Shown here piece after piece: positions 1-12,793 of a DNA stretch of 64,000 nt; positions within the stretch are counted from its first letter, which is position 1, and every line of letters starts with the position of its first letter. Position numbers and translations under genes: made by a program. Where the stretch lies: positions 17,690,133-17,754,132 of the forward strand of contig CM065693.1 in NCBI GenBank assembly GCA_017654935.2, given 5' to 3'. The notes beneath the pieces are model-generated. The model was not told where the DNA came from. It did no database searches and saw only the letters and a program-made list of their open reading frames with translations. This stretch comes from Phymorhynchus buccinoides. Lineage: Eukaryota > Mollusca > Gastropoda > Neogastropoda > Raphitomidae.

Positions 1-18
1 ACTTTGGCGGTGAAAGGG
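1..18. mobile_element. Right terminus of a TTAA-target MITE
   Basis: The window opens with the end sequence GGCGGTGAAAGGG followed by TTAA (19-22). The same terminus closes longer elements at 34599-35035 and 41394-41659. A TTAA target and a CCCTTT-type terminus are typical of piggyBac-like non-autonomous elements. Most of this copy lies before the window. Confidence 0.6.
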
Positions 19-44
19 TTAACACGCAACCGGAATTCAATATT

Positions 45-800
45 TTAACCTCCAGCAGAAACTACAATCATCATAAGTCTGTCAAATGTAATGACAATTC
101 CCTGATATTTTGCAGGAATAATGTTTAATGTGTTCTTGTCACATAAAAAACAATTAAGGTACATCACCATGTTAACTTTAAAAAAAGAAAAGAGGAAACA
201 CATCCAAATCCACTGAAAAATCAAAATTTTGACCACGATCAGAGACTAAAATCACCATAAGTCTTTCAAAAGTAATTACAATTGCCTGAAACTTAGTAGG
301 AATAATAGTTAATATGTTTCAGACATACGAAAGTAAAAAACCAAGGTATATCACCATGCTCATTTTTGAAATAAAGAAGAAAGACTTATTAACCCCCAAC
401 CTAAAATCAATAACTTGACCTCCATCAGATACTAAAATAATCATAAGTCCCTTAAAAGTAATCACAATTACCTGATTCTTTGCAGGAATAATGTTTAATA
501 TGTACTTGTCACATAAAACAACAATCAAGGTACATCATCATGTTTATTGTTTTTACATAAAGAGCAAATACAATCCAAAACCATGAAAGATCAAAATTTT
601 GATCATGATCAAAAATCATCATGAGTCCCTTAAAATTAATTATAATTGCCTGAAAAGTTGCAGGAATAATGATCAATACTTTTGTTATATTACTGTCATA
701 AAAAACAAACAACCAAGATACATTGCTATGCTCTGAAATAAAGCGGTTATGAATTACTGCTCTACCTCCATTTAAGTCCGTACTACGATCAGAGATCAAA
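45..800. repeat. Diverged ~180-bp satellite, about four copies
   Basis: A landmark reading AGGAATAAT recurs near 113, 297, 483 and 661, a spacing of 178-186 bp. Each is preceded by a CATAAGTC or CATGAGTC motif and followed by a stretch of A-rich sequence. Copies are clearly diverged. The short open frames here are by-products of the repeat. Confidence 0.75.
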
Positions 801-2018
801 ATTATCTTAAATTTTAGACCTTTAAAAAGTAAAGTTTTGCTTATCTTGCTTCATTTATCAGTGATGTTTTGTGAGTTATGTTGACTTATTTCCAAACTCA
901 ATAAATCGATTTAGACATGGTTCTACTCGTACTCATAGTGGAATTATTAAAAATTATTAGAGTGCTCTAGTTGTGGAGAATCATTGGAGGACTAGTAACG
1001 TTTTGTCAATTAATTAAATAATTGATCAAAAGAGTACTGGGTATTACTGGGGCCTTGTGCACTTTTACATCTGCATCTCATTGTGAGACTTTTTATTATA
1101 TCCACTGGGAATTTCACCCCTTGAATAATTCTGTTTGTATTTTATATTTTATCAAGGATAAACAATACTATAGTTTGTAATGAGATTAAACATGGAGCAC
1201 TGGAATTTTCGCTTGTTAGTCTTGCATGAGTGAATGTTTACAAATACGTGTTTCTATCAGTACAATATATTGTTTGGTGTTAGTCCATTTTTGGGGTACA
1301 GAGAGGGGTGTTATTGCCTCTGTTTTGCCTAGAACATTTTCTGACAGTAGCCCTGGTCAGACTTTACATTTGACCTTACAGTTATTGTTTCTCTCTGCGA
1401 CTCGTTAGCTCTTAAGAAGCGGGATAGAGATTAGAACTGATCATTCTTGTTTTTTTTTTTTTTTATCTAAGCGAGTAATTTTAATGTATATTGGGTACTG
1501 CAGACCTGGTATAAGAAAAAACTATTTGATCTAACTCCAAGTTTTATCTCAAATAAACTATGTATGTTAGTTGTCCTCAAAAAACATGTTTGCTAACTTG
1601 ATAGAACGTTGGTCACTCACAATGATCCTCCACAAGGAAATTATATCTTAAGAGAGCAAATTTAGGGAGGTGGTTTAACAGCACATTCCACTATGTTTTA
1701 GCATTCAAAGGGATGGATTCTCCCTAACTGGGTGCAATTTAAAGCTAATTTTTCTAATAACTATTACCCTGAGCAGCATTCCAATGTTTATTTGGGATGT
1801 ATCTCATGAGTTGTCACGAGTCCTAAGCGAGTATAAGTTAGACAGTAAGAGTAGCTGTTATGTTAAGTGATTCTTTCCATCTTTCGATATTGAATAATGA
1901 CTATTGCCATACTTAATAATTTGTTCATGTTGAGGCAAGTGTGAATAGGGCTTTCCATGCACAGCCTAAATAAGGAACAGCAGAGACGCTGCGCTGGAGA
2001 CTATTTGCCGGCTATGTG
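801..2018. other. AT-rich non-coding sequence
   Basis: No convincing exon, RNA gene or repeat was recognised. Short frames such as the one at 1226-1408 have no recognisable protein character. Confidence 0.5.
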
Positions 2019-2022
2019 TGGA

Positions 2023-2024
<2 letters not shown>

Positions 2025-2063
<39 letters not shown>

Positions 2064-2106
2064 GGGGGGGGGGGGGGGGTGGGGGGGGAGGGGGGGAGGG
2101 GGGGGG
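2025..2106. repeat. Poly-G tract (~82 bp)
   Basis: Nearly uninterrupted G with four single T or A interruptions between 2063 and 2098. The run can form G-quadruplexes and its length is likely imprecise in the assembly. The glycine-rich frame across it is an artefact. Confidence 0.9.
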
Positions 2107-2615
2107 TTTGAGGGAAATGGGATTAGCTAAATCTTTATTGAACATGTACGGGCCAGTACCTGATTCAATTGGGAGTCGGGGAGGCTTTAGGCTGGTTTTG
2201 GTCAGTAAAGGTTATTGCCCCAATTAAAGCATAAGTTTAGACGCATGGAATAAACAGGAAAGACAAAAAGGGGGAATGTTAGCAAAATCGAGGTCTTACT
2301 TTGCGAGATGCATGATTAGCCGAAACGAGAGAGAACGTGCTAAGGAGAGGCGAGTACTGGGATGTGAGACTGGGAAGAAAGGGACTCCGTGGAACGGGGG
2401 AAGTAGAGGGAGTAAAGTACGAGAGAGTTTAGACTGTCATGTTTAATGACAGCGTGTCAGCTTGGGAAGTGACATATTATAAAAGGCATAGGAATACGAT
2501 GGGGCGGTAAGATTGGTTCCCATACACCGCAGAGGTTTTTAACAAAATTGTGCACTTTTTGGCGTTCTGATCCGTGTGCACTCCAAAATTTGTACTTTTC
2601 AATGTTACTTGAGGA

Positions 2616-2646
2616 GGGGGGGGGGGGGGGGGGGGGGGTGGGGGGG
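2616..2646. repeat. Second poly-G tract
   Basis: A run of about 30 G with one T, some 510 bp after the first tract. Both lie on the same strand. The flanks carry loosely related GTGTACTTTT / TTTGTACTTTT words, so it may sit inside an old repeat. Confidence 0.85.
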
Positions 2647-2649
2647 TAA

Positions 2650-3340
2650 ATTTGGGGTGTCGGAACGAAATGTGTACTTTTTTCCATGGACATTTGGAGT
2701 GAGACCTGATCTAAGAGGATATTTTTTGTGACCATGGTTTTAACTTATATGAGAACAATATTAAGTAGCTCAATATCATTCTAACTTTTAGCAGAAGCAG
2801 AAGGGCTTAGTTGGGGGGATTTATAAATGTTATTTTTTCCACCGGAGGGAAGGCATGCAGGAATAATCCTGACTAAGATGACCTGCTAAGTCAATTACCT
2901 GTATTAAGCCAATTTGATAGAGAAAATTATGGCAATGTTGGGAAATAAGTCCATGTTTGGTTTTGTTGTTGTCACTATTTTTGTTCAATTATGCATGCCA
3001 GGGGTACAATCAAACAAGCGCGAATTCGCAATAGTTTATGGCACGCGGTCTATTTTTACCAATCCAACCATGAGTCACCTCCCCTGGCTTTTCAATAATT
3101 TTAATCTGTAAACCAGAATGTTATCTCTGCACCATTTCGTAACTTTTTATATCTTTTGGAAAACATTTAAAACTATGTATCCTACTTATGCTCATCGAAA
3201 GAAGCACCGCATACTCGTCGTGTCTGTTGTAGTGTCTGTATTACGTATGTTTATTATTTTGTACGCTTTAAAATACATCATTTTTAAAGAGCGGCCTCAA
3301 TTGAAGTGTAGCCTCGATTTGAAGTGCGACAATTTTGGAG
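2650..3340. other. No recognised gene; possible body of a dispersed repeat
   Basis: Two short open frames (2914-3111 and 3118-3384) are hydrophobic but match nothing I recognise. The second runs into the tetranucleotide repeat and hairpin at 3343-3414, suggesting it belongs to that dispersed repeat and is not a host gene. Confidence 0.35.
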
Positions 3341-3342
3341 CC

Positions 3343-3414
3343 GACAGACAGACAGACCGACCGACCGACCGACCGACAAAGTGAGTTATAGGTTTTTGTG
3401 GCTTGAGCCACAAA
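3343..3414. repeat. GACA/GACC repeat ending in a perfect hairpin
   Basis: A (GACA)n(GACC)n tract at 3343-3377 leads into AAAGTGAGTTATAGG and then a 9-bp perfect stem, TTTGTGGCT (3395-3403) against AGCCACAAA (3406-3414), with a two-base loop. From memory, similar tracts ending in hairpins of differing sequence occur in mollusc genomes. The element class (SINE or Helitron-like) is unresolved. Confidence 0.55.
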
Positions 3415-3895
3415 CAATAAAGTGAAGTCAACAGGGTTCCCAAATGTTCTTACCTTTATAACTTAATGGAAATGCATGGGATATACAGAAGATATGTTTC
3501 AGTTGATCTGGTAAGTGAATTTAAAGCAAACAAAAAGCTTAATTGTATTTATGATTAAATACTAACAACTAGTTATAATTAATGGATAAGATTATTTACA
3601 TTTTAATGTTTTGCACTGAGTTATAACGTAAATGCCAATGCAGTGAGAGCATAAAATAAAGAAAATAAAAAGAAAGAAGGAAGGAAAAGAACAATTCTAT
3701 GTGTACAATAGTAAAGTAATCTTAAGGGAATTTAATTCTCAAAGATTTAATCATTCCTAACTTTAGTAAGACAACATGCAAAGGCCAAGGGAAAGACACA
3801 AATCAAATTAACAAGTATTGTGGGAACTCTGCCTTCGCCCCTGTTTACCTGCAGTTTGATTATGCAGGATTTATTGGGACTCTGAAAAAGCATGT
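3415..3895. other. AT-rich non-coding sequence
   Basis: Nothing recognised. A purine tract (AAAGAAAGAAGGAAGG) lies near 3660-3690. Confidence 0.45.
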
Positions 3896-3899
3896 ATTC

Positions 3900-6330
3900 A
3901 AGCATGGGGTCTCAGTAGTTGGTGGGCTCTGGTAGGAGTCATGAGGATGGTGACCTCGGTGGGCGTGTTGTGGGAGAGGCCAGAAGTTCCAGGGAAAGCT
4001 TCTCAGGAAGAAATCCCATGAACCAACCTGGTTGGAATTCCACTGAAACTCCACCAGGTGGTGAACGCGGCGGGATTGTGATGGGAAAAGCCAAGGGTTT
4101 CAAGGAAGGCTCAGGCCAGAGGAACCCATCTGGCCAGAATCCCAATTAAATTCCGCCAAAAAACACCATGGAGGAAAGCACGCTGGGTGCCGGAAAGCGG
4201 TGCAGGAGGAGGAGGAGTTGAATGATGGGTGGGGAAGAAGTAGAGATGATTGGAGAACGAGAAGTGAGAGAACAATGAGGAAAGAATTGGCGGGTGGATC
4301 TGGAGTGAGAGGGGGAGCAAGAAATGGTATGGGAGAGAGTGGCAGAGGGAGAGTCAGAGTGGAAGAGATGGGGATGAATGCGGAATTGGGAAGAAATGAG
4401 GCTGGGGGGTTGGGAAGTGATTGAGGGAGAAAGGAATGGAGAGCTTGACAGAAGGGATGAGTTGCAGGGACTTCGGGAGGAAATGTTGATGATTGAGTGG
4501 AGAGGAGGAGAAGGATGGATGGAGGTTTGGATGGAGTGAGGATGGAAGAGGAAGGGTGGATTTGGGGGGATCAGCAGTTCGGATGAAGTGGGTGATGGCG
4601 TGGTGGTGGTGGGGAGGGAGAGAGTGGCGAAAACGTTGGGTTGAGGGAGGAGGGGAAGGTGGATGAAGTGAAAGAAAGGGTGTAATTTAAAGTTTTCTGT
4701 TGAGACTGCAGGGAAGAGTGATTTCTTTTTATGTATGCTGCTCTGCAGGCATCAGAATTTCAGAGGACTGATAATTTCTAACAGAGGATTGACTTCTTCT
4801 GTCAGAGGTTTTGCCATTTTATTTAGATATATATTTTTTCTGGAATAGCATTTTATAGCGATTTATCACTGCATAGGGCCTTGAGTGTGAGTTTTATAAG
4901 GGGATAATTGGGTTTAATTTATATTAGTGTGGATTCCTTTGTAGAGGGGTCCACAACTTGTAGATAGGGAATGGAGGGAATCCTTTGTAGAGGGTTCCCT
5001 TGGGTTAGTTTCTGTGTGGGTACTAGTATTATTTAGAAGAAAGGGTAAGGTAAATTATTTTGAGTAGGGAACTGTTAGAGTTATTTATGAATATGAGGTG
5101 TTAAGGTGGATTCCTTTGTAGAGGGGTCCACAACTTGTAGATGGGGGGTTGAGGGAATCCTTTGTAGAAGGTTTCCTCGGGTGGATTTTATTTGTAGTCT
5201 GGGTAGTTATAATTTGGAAATGACATTATGGGGTTATTAGGGGACTGATCCAGGGTGTTTTAGAATGGGGTCTTTGTGTTACATATATGTATGATGCTTT
5301 GAAGTTTGTTGATTTGTTTACTGTTAATTTTGTATGTTACTTTATGTTATTTACATTTGATTGTAACTGATTTCAAATGAGTGTGGAGCTGGAAGAGAGA
5401 AGAGGACGAGAGAGGGAAAGACAAGAAGAAAAAAGAAAGAGTGAGCCTGGGAGAGAGGAGAGGGGAAGGGAACCAAAAAATATGAAAGGGGAGGAATAGA
5501 GTCAGAAGGGAGGAAAGTTGGGGTTCAGTTTTTGTGTGAAGTTTTTGGTTTGGAATCGGTGGCAGAAAGAATATTTGAAGAAAGAATGTGGTGCATTGAA
5601 TTTTTATGAGCATTTTTATTCTGAGTTGGTGTTTTGATGTTATGATTGAATTTGTTTGAGTTTTTGACTTGCAAATATAGAATAGGGGAGAGGGTTGTTT
5701 TGGGGAGAGGGGGGATTGAGAAGGAAGACATTAGGAGGGTTTTCGGGAATGTAAGGTTAGATTAGAGGGAAGGGGAAGGAAGTTTTCTCTTTCTGTGGAC
5801 CCCTTTGTAGAGGGATTTACAGAGTAGGAAGAGAGCTTGGGGTGGTTTTGGTTTTGCTTTATAGTGAGGGAACCCTTTGTAGAGGGTTTCCTCATGTAGA
5901 AGTAAAATGAACATTATGATGGTAATATAAAAGGCTTGGTTTTACAAGTCAAGGTTTTATGATTGTTGGGGTGGGAGGCTTGGTTTCTAAAGTTGATGAT
6001 GTTGAATTCAGGAGTTATGGTTGTGTTAAAGTTAGAAGTTATTGGTGCTTATTTTAAAGTTAAATGTTGCTGTATGGAGTTTGTGTGGTTGTGAATTTGA
6101 AATAGGGAAATTGGGTTGGGGAGGGAGGATATACATTTAAAAACAAGAGTTACAATGTGAATTAGATCTCCGGGATGGGAGGGGAAGCCTAAAAAGTAAA
6201 GGGGGGAGAGTGTGGTAAGGGTCAAAGGGGCGTAATCGCCAAAAGATAGGGGGCAGGGCAAGAGGGGTGTGTGAGAACGGACGAGACGGGACGAGAGAAG
6301 ACGAGACTTACGAGCAACGGGCGGCGAGGA
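3900..6330. other. Purine-rich (G+A) strand-asymmetric tract
   Basis: The + strand is strongly enriched in G and A and poor in C over about 2.4 kb, most obviously at 4200-4680 and 5370-5530. No exon is evident; the apparent frames are products of the skewed composition. It lies upstream of the ABCA start codon on the same strand. Confidence 0.6.
4931..5892. repeat. Six copies of a hairpin-forming motif around CTTTGTAGAGG
   Basis: The core CCTTTGTAGAGG occurs near 4931, 4976, 5107, 5153, 5797 and 5868. It is usually flanked by complementary arms such as GGGAA/TTCCC or GGA/TCC, so each copy can fold into a small hairpin. The two arm types mostly alternate (GGATTCC form, then GGGAATCC form), so the larger repeat unit contains a pair. 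Confidence 0.7.
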
Positions 6331-7450
6331 GGCCGAAGCTAAGAGCCACGACGACGAGAAGGAGTGAGTTCGGTAGTATGTAAGCAGAAATACTAAACTG
6401 TTAACACTCCAACATTGTTCACGATAATTTGATTTCAGGAAGAGATCCAAACTGGAAGTAATACTTCGACCTACTGGACATCATGGCCGTGTCCTAGAAT
6501 CAAAACACTGCCTCCATTTAAACGTGGTTGGACTACATCATGTGTACTTTATTTAGACTTCATGCCATTGAAACCTGCATCTTTTAGTTTGGCTTGACGT
6601 CATCAGCTAGGCATACGTGTACATGCCGTCGTTAGAAGCTGTGTATTTCGAGTCAACCTGAGAAAGGTATATAGTGTTGAATAATTATGCTATTTTGTGG
6701 ACAATCAAACGGCTGAAGAATGTCTTATGTTATTTTTTCCCTTAACGATACTACATACAGTCCTGACATGTTATGTTGATGAAAATCGTGAACACTTGAA
6801 CACTGGAGAGCTCCTACTATCGTAACTGTGTTCATAAAATACAGGACACGGTTCAGAGATGGCTGGAGGTTTTAATTAAAAACGCAAAGGTTGGGGACAA
6901 TCGCTTCGTCTCAACTACCACCACGTGCACCCACACCCACATACACGAATAAAAAGAAAGAAAGAGCCAGCTTAAGTTAACCCACCATTACTGCCACACG
7001 ATTCACAACAGTAGAGACATGATATTAATTTGACGTTCAGGACGTGCAATGGCTTACATATACAGGATAATAGACAAAAGCTGCGTTTTGTTTTAATAAC
7101 CAGCCCTTATTATTACTATTCAGCCCTGGATGCGTCTTATGTTCTTCCTCGCCCCCACCCCTCCCCACCCTGTCCCCTCACTGCTCATACACAATGACTA
7201 GAAAAACGAGGGGTCAGGGCAAAGGTGAATCTCACATGATTTCCAGGAGAGAACAAAGTTAGCGGTCTGATTTCGAGAGAGAAACACATCCACCATCTGT
7301 TGCTACCTACATTTACTATGGAGACTTTTCACCCAGTTCACCAACCCACATCGCTAAAGAAATAGTCCTGCCCCTCCTTCCCTCCCTCCCCCCTCCCCAC
7401 TTCCCTCCAGCTACCCCATACTTTCTCTGTCAATTTCCGCTTCCTTCACC
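6331..7450 (+). other. Region upstream of the ABCA start; promoter or 5' UTR not resolved
   Basis: No further exon was recognised. The last 80 bases are strongly pyrimidine-rich and include CTTCCCTCCAG, which could be a 3' splice site for an exon carrying the start codon. No TATA box could be placed with confidence. Confidence 0.3.
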
Positions 7451-7790
7451 ATGGTGTTATTCAGTCAGCTGAAGCTCCTGCTGTGGAAAAACCTGCTGCT
7501 TCAGAGACGCAAAGTGGTGGTCACCATCTTGGAGGTGTTGAGCCCACTGCTGTTTGCTTACCTGATTGTGTTTATCGGGAACCAGGTTAAGCCGCAGGAA
7601 CACCCCATGCCCACGGTGTATGAAAGCACATCGTATGTTGGTGGCTTATTGGACGTGTTAATGGATAACATCACCGAGGTAGGCTTCGCCCCGGACACAC
7701 CCCTTACCCGCCAGATCATGGACAACGTCCTGGAGGAACTCGTCAACTATACGACGGAGGAATATTACGACGGCAACCCTGCAAGCAGCT
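7451..7790 (+). CDS. ABCA-type ABC transporter, first coding exon
   Basis: This exon encodes the N-terminus of a full-length ABCA lipid-type transporter. The start is chosen because CACCATGG is a good initiation context and the protein opens with the family hallmark of a short cytoplasmic lead, LLLWKN and a basic RRK. These are followed at about residues 22-42 by a hydrophobic first membrane span, and then by the start of the large extracellular domain with an NIT glycosylation sequon. The exon ends at a GTGAGT donor at 7791, and joining it to the exon at 8441 restores the frame (PASS-F-TLHGF). It is 340 bases long and free of frameshifts. The ABCA3-like subtype is the closest by eye but is not certain. 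Confidence 0.88.
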
Positions 7791-8140
7791 GTGAGTCGTT
7801 TCATTGTGGTATTTAAATGGTGGTGCTGGTGCTGGTGATGATGATCGTCATCATGGTGGTGTTTGATTATGATGTGGAGGAATGATGAAGATGATCACAA
7901 TGATGTTTGATGATGATGATGATGAGGAGGAGGAGGAGGAGGATGTTTGGTGATGAAGAGGATTAATTTATTACATTATAGGTCCACAAATTTAATGTGA
8001 TTTGTTGTTGTTGTTGTATCTTACTTGATTGTCTTTCGTTGTTTTGCATTATTTCGTTATGATTCACGAGTGCGTGTTTTCTGTGTAAACACTATCAGTA
8101 TGGCCAAGCGTCAATCATTATTTTTGTCATTTTAATCTCC

Positions 8141-8383
<243 letters not shown>

Positions 8384-8440
8384 AACGCATACCTGCCCAC
8401 ACGTTCGTAAAATTATGCGTACATAATCTTTTGTTTACAG

Positions 8441-8668
8441 TCACCCTACATGGCTTCAACACTGAAGAAGAACTAGTGGACTACCACACAATGGACACCA
8501 ACCACATTTCCATGGGCGTGACTTTCCCAGAACTCACCACTGCCACCACCCTCCCCACCTCCCTCTCCTACTACATGAGGCCCCGGACTCCGAAAGCCAA
8601 GAAGTGGTTCACTGGTAACACCTTCCCCTTCTCTACGCAAGGCATCCCTCGTCAAGATGAGATGCCAT
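8441..8668 (+). CDS. ABCA-type ABC transporter, second coding exon (ectodomain)
   Basis: The exon is bounded by TTGTTTACAG and a GTAGGT donor at 8669. It continues the extracellular domain between membrane spans 1 and 2: a GFNTEEELVDY segment, typical of the loop following the first span in ABCA proteins, then FPELTTATTLPTSLSYYMRP and a polar tail. With exon 1 it gives about 189 residues in one uninterrupted frame. The remaining ectodomain, expected next, was not found in the following 4 kb. Confidence 0.82.
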
Positions 8669-11600
8669 GTAGGTCTTTATTATTATGATTTTAGCCTTGC
8701 ATGTTTCCCATAATGCTAAAATCCTGAATGGTCTTTAATGCTAACAGCGTGCCTTTTTCGTATATCTTTGATATTTTTAGCCCAGTGGGACTTTACTATT
8801 ATTTCAGCCTGATTTGTGTGATAATAGTGATCTATCTATAGATCATGCCAACCAGTATGGTGTTTTATGGTATGCAGATGGATAGGTCTTCAAAAGAAAA
8901 CAACCCACTGCCAGCAGGAAGACTTTAATAGTTTAGCACATAAACTAATTTAACCAGGGCAATAATAAATATTTTAGTTCATTTGAAAAACATTTCAGCC
9001 AAGTGGTCTTTATATATTCTCTTTCAGACAGTGAGTGACAGCCAGCAGAAAAAGGCATCTGCTAATTCCGGAGGCTGGCTAAAAATACAGTATAGAAGCC
9101 TGCCCAGGTACATCTCCCTCTCTTGCGCCAAAAAGGATTAAAGACAGTTGCGTTGGGGGAGGTCCCCCTAATCCCACAACTCATTGGCTGCAAGCACATA
9201 TACCAGTTCCAATTCCTAATTGATTACAATTTCCACAATCCAAACCCCCGACACAGCACACTACCTGTCCCATGTACCATATATTCCCAGAGCTTATTGA
9301 AATCGTAAGTACAGGTACTCCCCCCACTCTTCCACTCCTACCATCACCCCTCTTACACAGGCATGTCAACCAGTGGTAATCCAAAGGTATTAACAAATAC
9401 CATCCAAGGATATTTAACAAAAACTTTTACTACACCTCTTTTTACCCCAAATTCCCCTACCCAAATTAATTACATACATGACAATAGCTGTTCCAACTAC
9501 TTCTTTGCAAAACATCATAATAATAACCTAAATCTGTGTAGTCAACAGACATACATAACACTTTTTGATGTATTAGCCTGTTTTTTCCACCCCCACCCAC
9601 ACATCCACTCGTTCCCTATCTCGACCTTAACCATATCCAGAACGTCTAATACGGATTATCTTGGTCTCACATCTCCGATCAGCTACATGCTATCATACAT
9701 CCCACGATGATCTACACTGTTCTCATTCACAATCCACTTGTTGCTGCATCCTCTAAGGCCCTCCTCATACTGTATGCAAATTACCCACTAATATCCAACA
9801 TGAACTCTGATTACTGTACCCCCCCCTGTGCACTCGCCGACTTATGATCTCACTAGATATTCCGCACGTCCTCTGAATGTCGAGCCATCCCTTACCCCCC
9901 CTCTCTGTAAATTGTAATCGTTATAGTTTGACACCCACTCATACCACCCCCCTATCCCCCCACAGTGTGACCCCCACATCAACCTCTCACCTTCCCCCTT
10001 ACCTGCGCATACCTGGCTCCCCTGTCCCCTATGTGTAGCAACTACACTATCACCCGCTGCCCCACAATATCCCCGTCTCAACCTTTTCTGTCCAGCTCAC
10101 TCGAGATATATCCCGCTCTACCCCCGCCCACTTACCACCTAGTGTCACTGACCATGCCCTCCTGTATTGCATATTGCACTCTTTTCGTCCTCGTCTTCCT
10201 TATTTGTTGTTATCCTCATGCTTCGACACCCCCCATTCTATATCTACGGGTCAATCCTCTCACTCCCTCACGGTCCTGTTACTCTATTCACACATCCTTG
10301 TAAATATACCCCTACCCACGCCAGTATGTCTTCACACTAATCCCCCACTATCATATCCAGTCTTCCTCTCCTTCTCCTACACCATCCCTGCTTCTTCTAA
10401 TCCACATCACTCATACCCTAACACCGTGTACCCCTCTTTTTCTAAATGGTCCAATGATGCCACACATACCACCCCCCCATGATCCTCTTTTCCCACACGT
10501 TCACTCAACACTGTCACTCGTTCCACTTGCTCATCCTTTCCCATCCTCACCCACTTTTACCCAACACCGTGTGTTTTCCACCCACTGACATTCCCACCCC
10601 TGCCCCACCTTATGAATAATCTATCTGCCCTCTCAATAATACAGTCCCTCATGTGCCCGTACACCCCCTCTCTTCCCCCCCACTGAAATTGCCACTAGCC
10701 ACACGTGCATACCTATGTAATAGATATATTATCTCACGTCTTCGCCATCCACCCACCTTGCCATCCCCACAGCCTCCTCTGTCATCATCATTAGATCTTC
10801 CTTAACATACGATCCAACCTCGATATTATTTGTGTATTCTCTAGCTATCTCATTATTCTTATCATGCACCTTTCGAGATACAGCTCTGCAACACCACCTT
10901 CCCTACAGTCTCAGTCACGTCCCCTCCCCTTCCTATCAGTATTACCCGCCACAATACTATGATAGTGTCGTGCATTTCTACTTAACCATGCCACATGTAC
11001 CCTAGTGTCGATGTTACAAATCCCACACACACACAATCACCCTTAGATCGCACACTTGATGTACAACACAACTTACACTCTCTCTTTATCTACTTCCTCT
11101 GTTACTCTCACTCTGTGCGTGTATTCTACCGACCATAGAACACACAGCTATTATACCCCCCATCTCTTCCTCAACATACCACCTTCGCCCTGTCCATATT
11201 TCATATCCCTAGTCATATTGACCCAGACCGCTCGACTACTTGCCCCCCTTTCACTTCCTGTGCACACACATCTATTGTGTCGCTTCGTTTCTGTAATGTT
11301 TGTGGTGTGCGCGCGCGCCGTTTTAGTGATCGATGTTGTTAGTCGTCGAGTATGTAGTAGCTGAAGTATTGTTAATCAGTAGGTTGAGTTCCAACTCCAC
11401 ACAGACACGATAGTCTTCTATACAAATGATGTTTTACTTAGCGACAAGATACCTCGAGCACCGATGGACTGTACATTGGAGGCACACATTTGGTCGTATG
11501 AGGACACAACACTGAGGTCACATCCTCGATCATCGTGTCAATTGTCTTTTCTCCTACATCTACATACAGAGGGAATACACTAACAAGTACATGTGATAAC

Positions 11601-12793
11601 CACACGTATCGGGGACAGTAGACACGATGCAGCGGACACAGAAGAGAGCAAATTAAAGTGTTGTCATACGGTGGGATATCCGCGGGCAGAGGGGATCACA
11701 ACCCCCCACGATTTCACGACCAGCATACTTTCCATATCGTAAGTAAACCGGCACTATCACAAAACAGCGCGCGCACGTACAATGAACACGTGCACACAAC
11801 ACTACCCTCTATTCACTCACAACACCTACTGCAAACTGTTTTTTGGTGCTTGTTTTTGTTTTTGGCGAACAACCTGTGTCTTCTTCTTTTGTCTTCAAGT
11901 GTTCTTAATATTTGCCAGACTGCGGAGATATTGACGAAAGGAATATCAAGTGTTTGCATGATTTTATTGGATTTGAGAAAAGGGTCTGCCATATGAACAA
12001 GGATTTTCCCGAGTTTACTGCGTCTGGCAGTTATGCACGATCGTTAAGATTAGACTCATCATTGTTAGTTTATGTGGCAAGTAGCCTAGTTTGAGCCGTA
12101 GAGACTACTGAAAGGTAGCAACGTCAGTTATCTTACTCAAACTGTTGACGGCCGTATACTGTTAACGCATAAAGCATCGTTTAATGCGTCACCCATCTCA
12201 CTCACCATACCTTCTTCTCGCAGATTTAAAGGGTAAATTTCAGGCTAGGTTTGTATTGAGGGGGTAATTTCACAGAGCCTCTATTGCGTAAAAAATATGC
12301 ACAATTCCTACGTTATTGCAGAAGCCCTGTTAAGTATGCCTGGTGATGGTGACAGTATCAGCATATTAAGATGATGAAAACAACAATCACCACGGTTACC
12401 AGCAAGGTAGTCAATGGTGACGGGAGGACAATGTGATCAAAGATGACAATGAACTGCGAACAACTTATCGATAAGAAAGTGATGGCATATGCATAAAATT
12501 TTCCTTCATGTCTCACAAAGAAAAAAATAGGTAGAAGGATGAGCTGCTTCGGACAGTTGTTAGACAACTGAGTTTCCAGTTATTGTGTCCTTCCTAGAGT
12601 TCTACTGTGCATATTAACATGACTATGATAGTTACATGACCTAAGAAACCTGATATATATTGAATTAGATAAGCTGTATATTGATACAATATGATTGATG
12701 AAATAATGACGATAAAGATAGGATAAGACGTGATGGTACAAATGATGATTGTTCAGATTACCGATGGAGAGAAGGAGTGTTGATGGATGCCAG
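8669..12793 (+). other. Presumed ABCA intron; contains a G-poor tract at 9120-11320
   Basis: Several hundred residues of ectodomain are expected between the flanking exons, yet none were recognised here. Between about 9120 and 11320 the + strand is almost free of G and dominated by C, T and A, the opposite skew to 3900-6330. Some ectodomain exons may be hidden by sequence errors. Confidence 0.4.

Noticed and set aside
2018..2227. Glycine-rich 69-codon frame
   Set aside because: Translation of a poly-G run.
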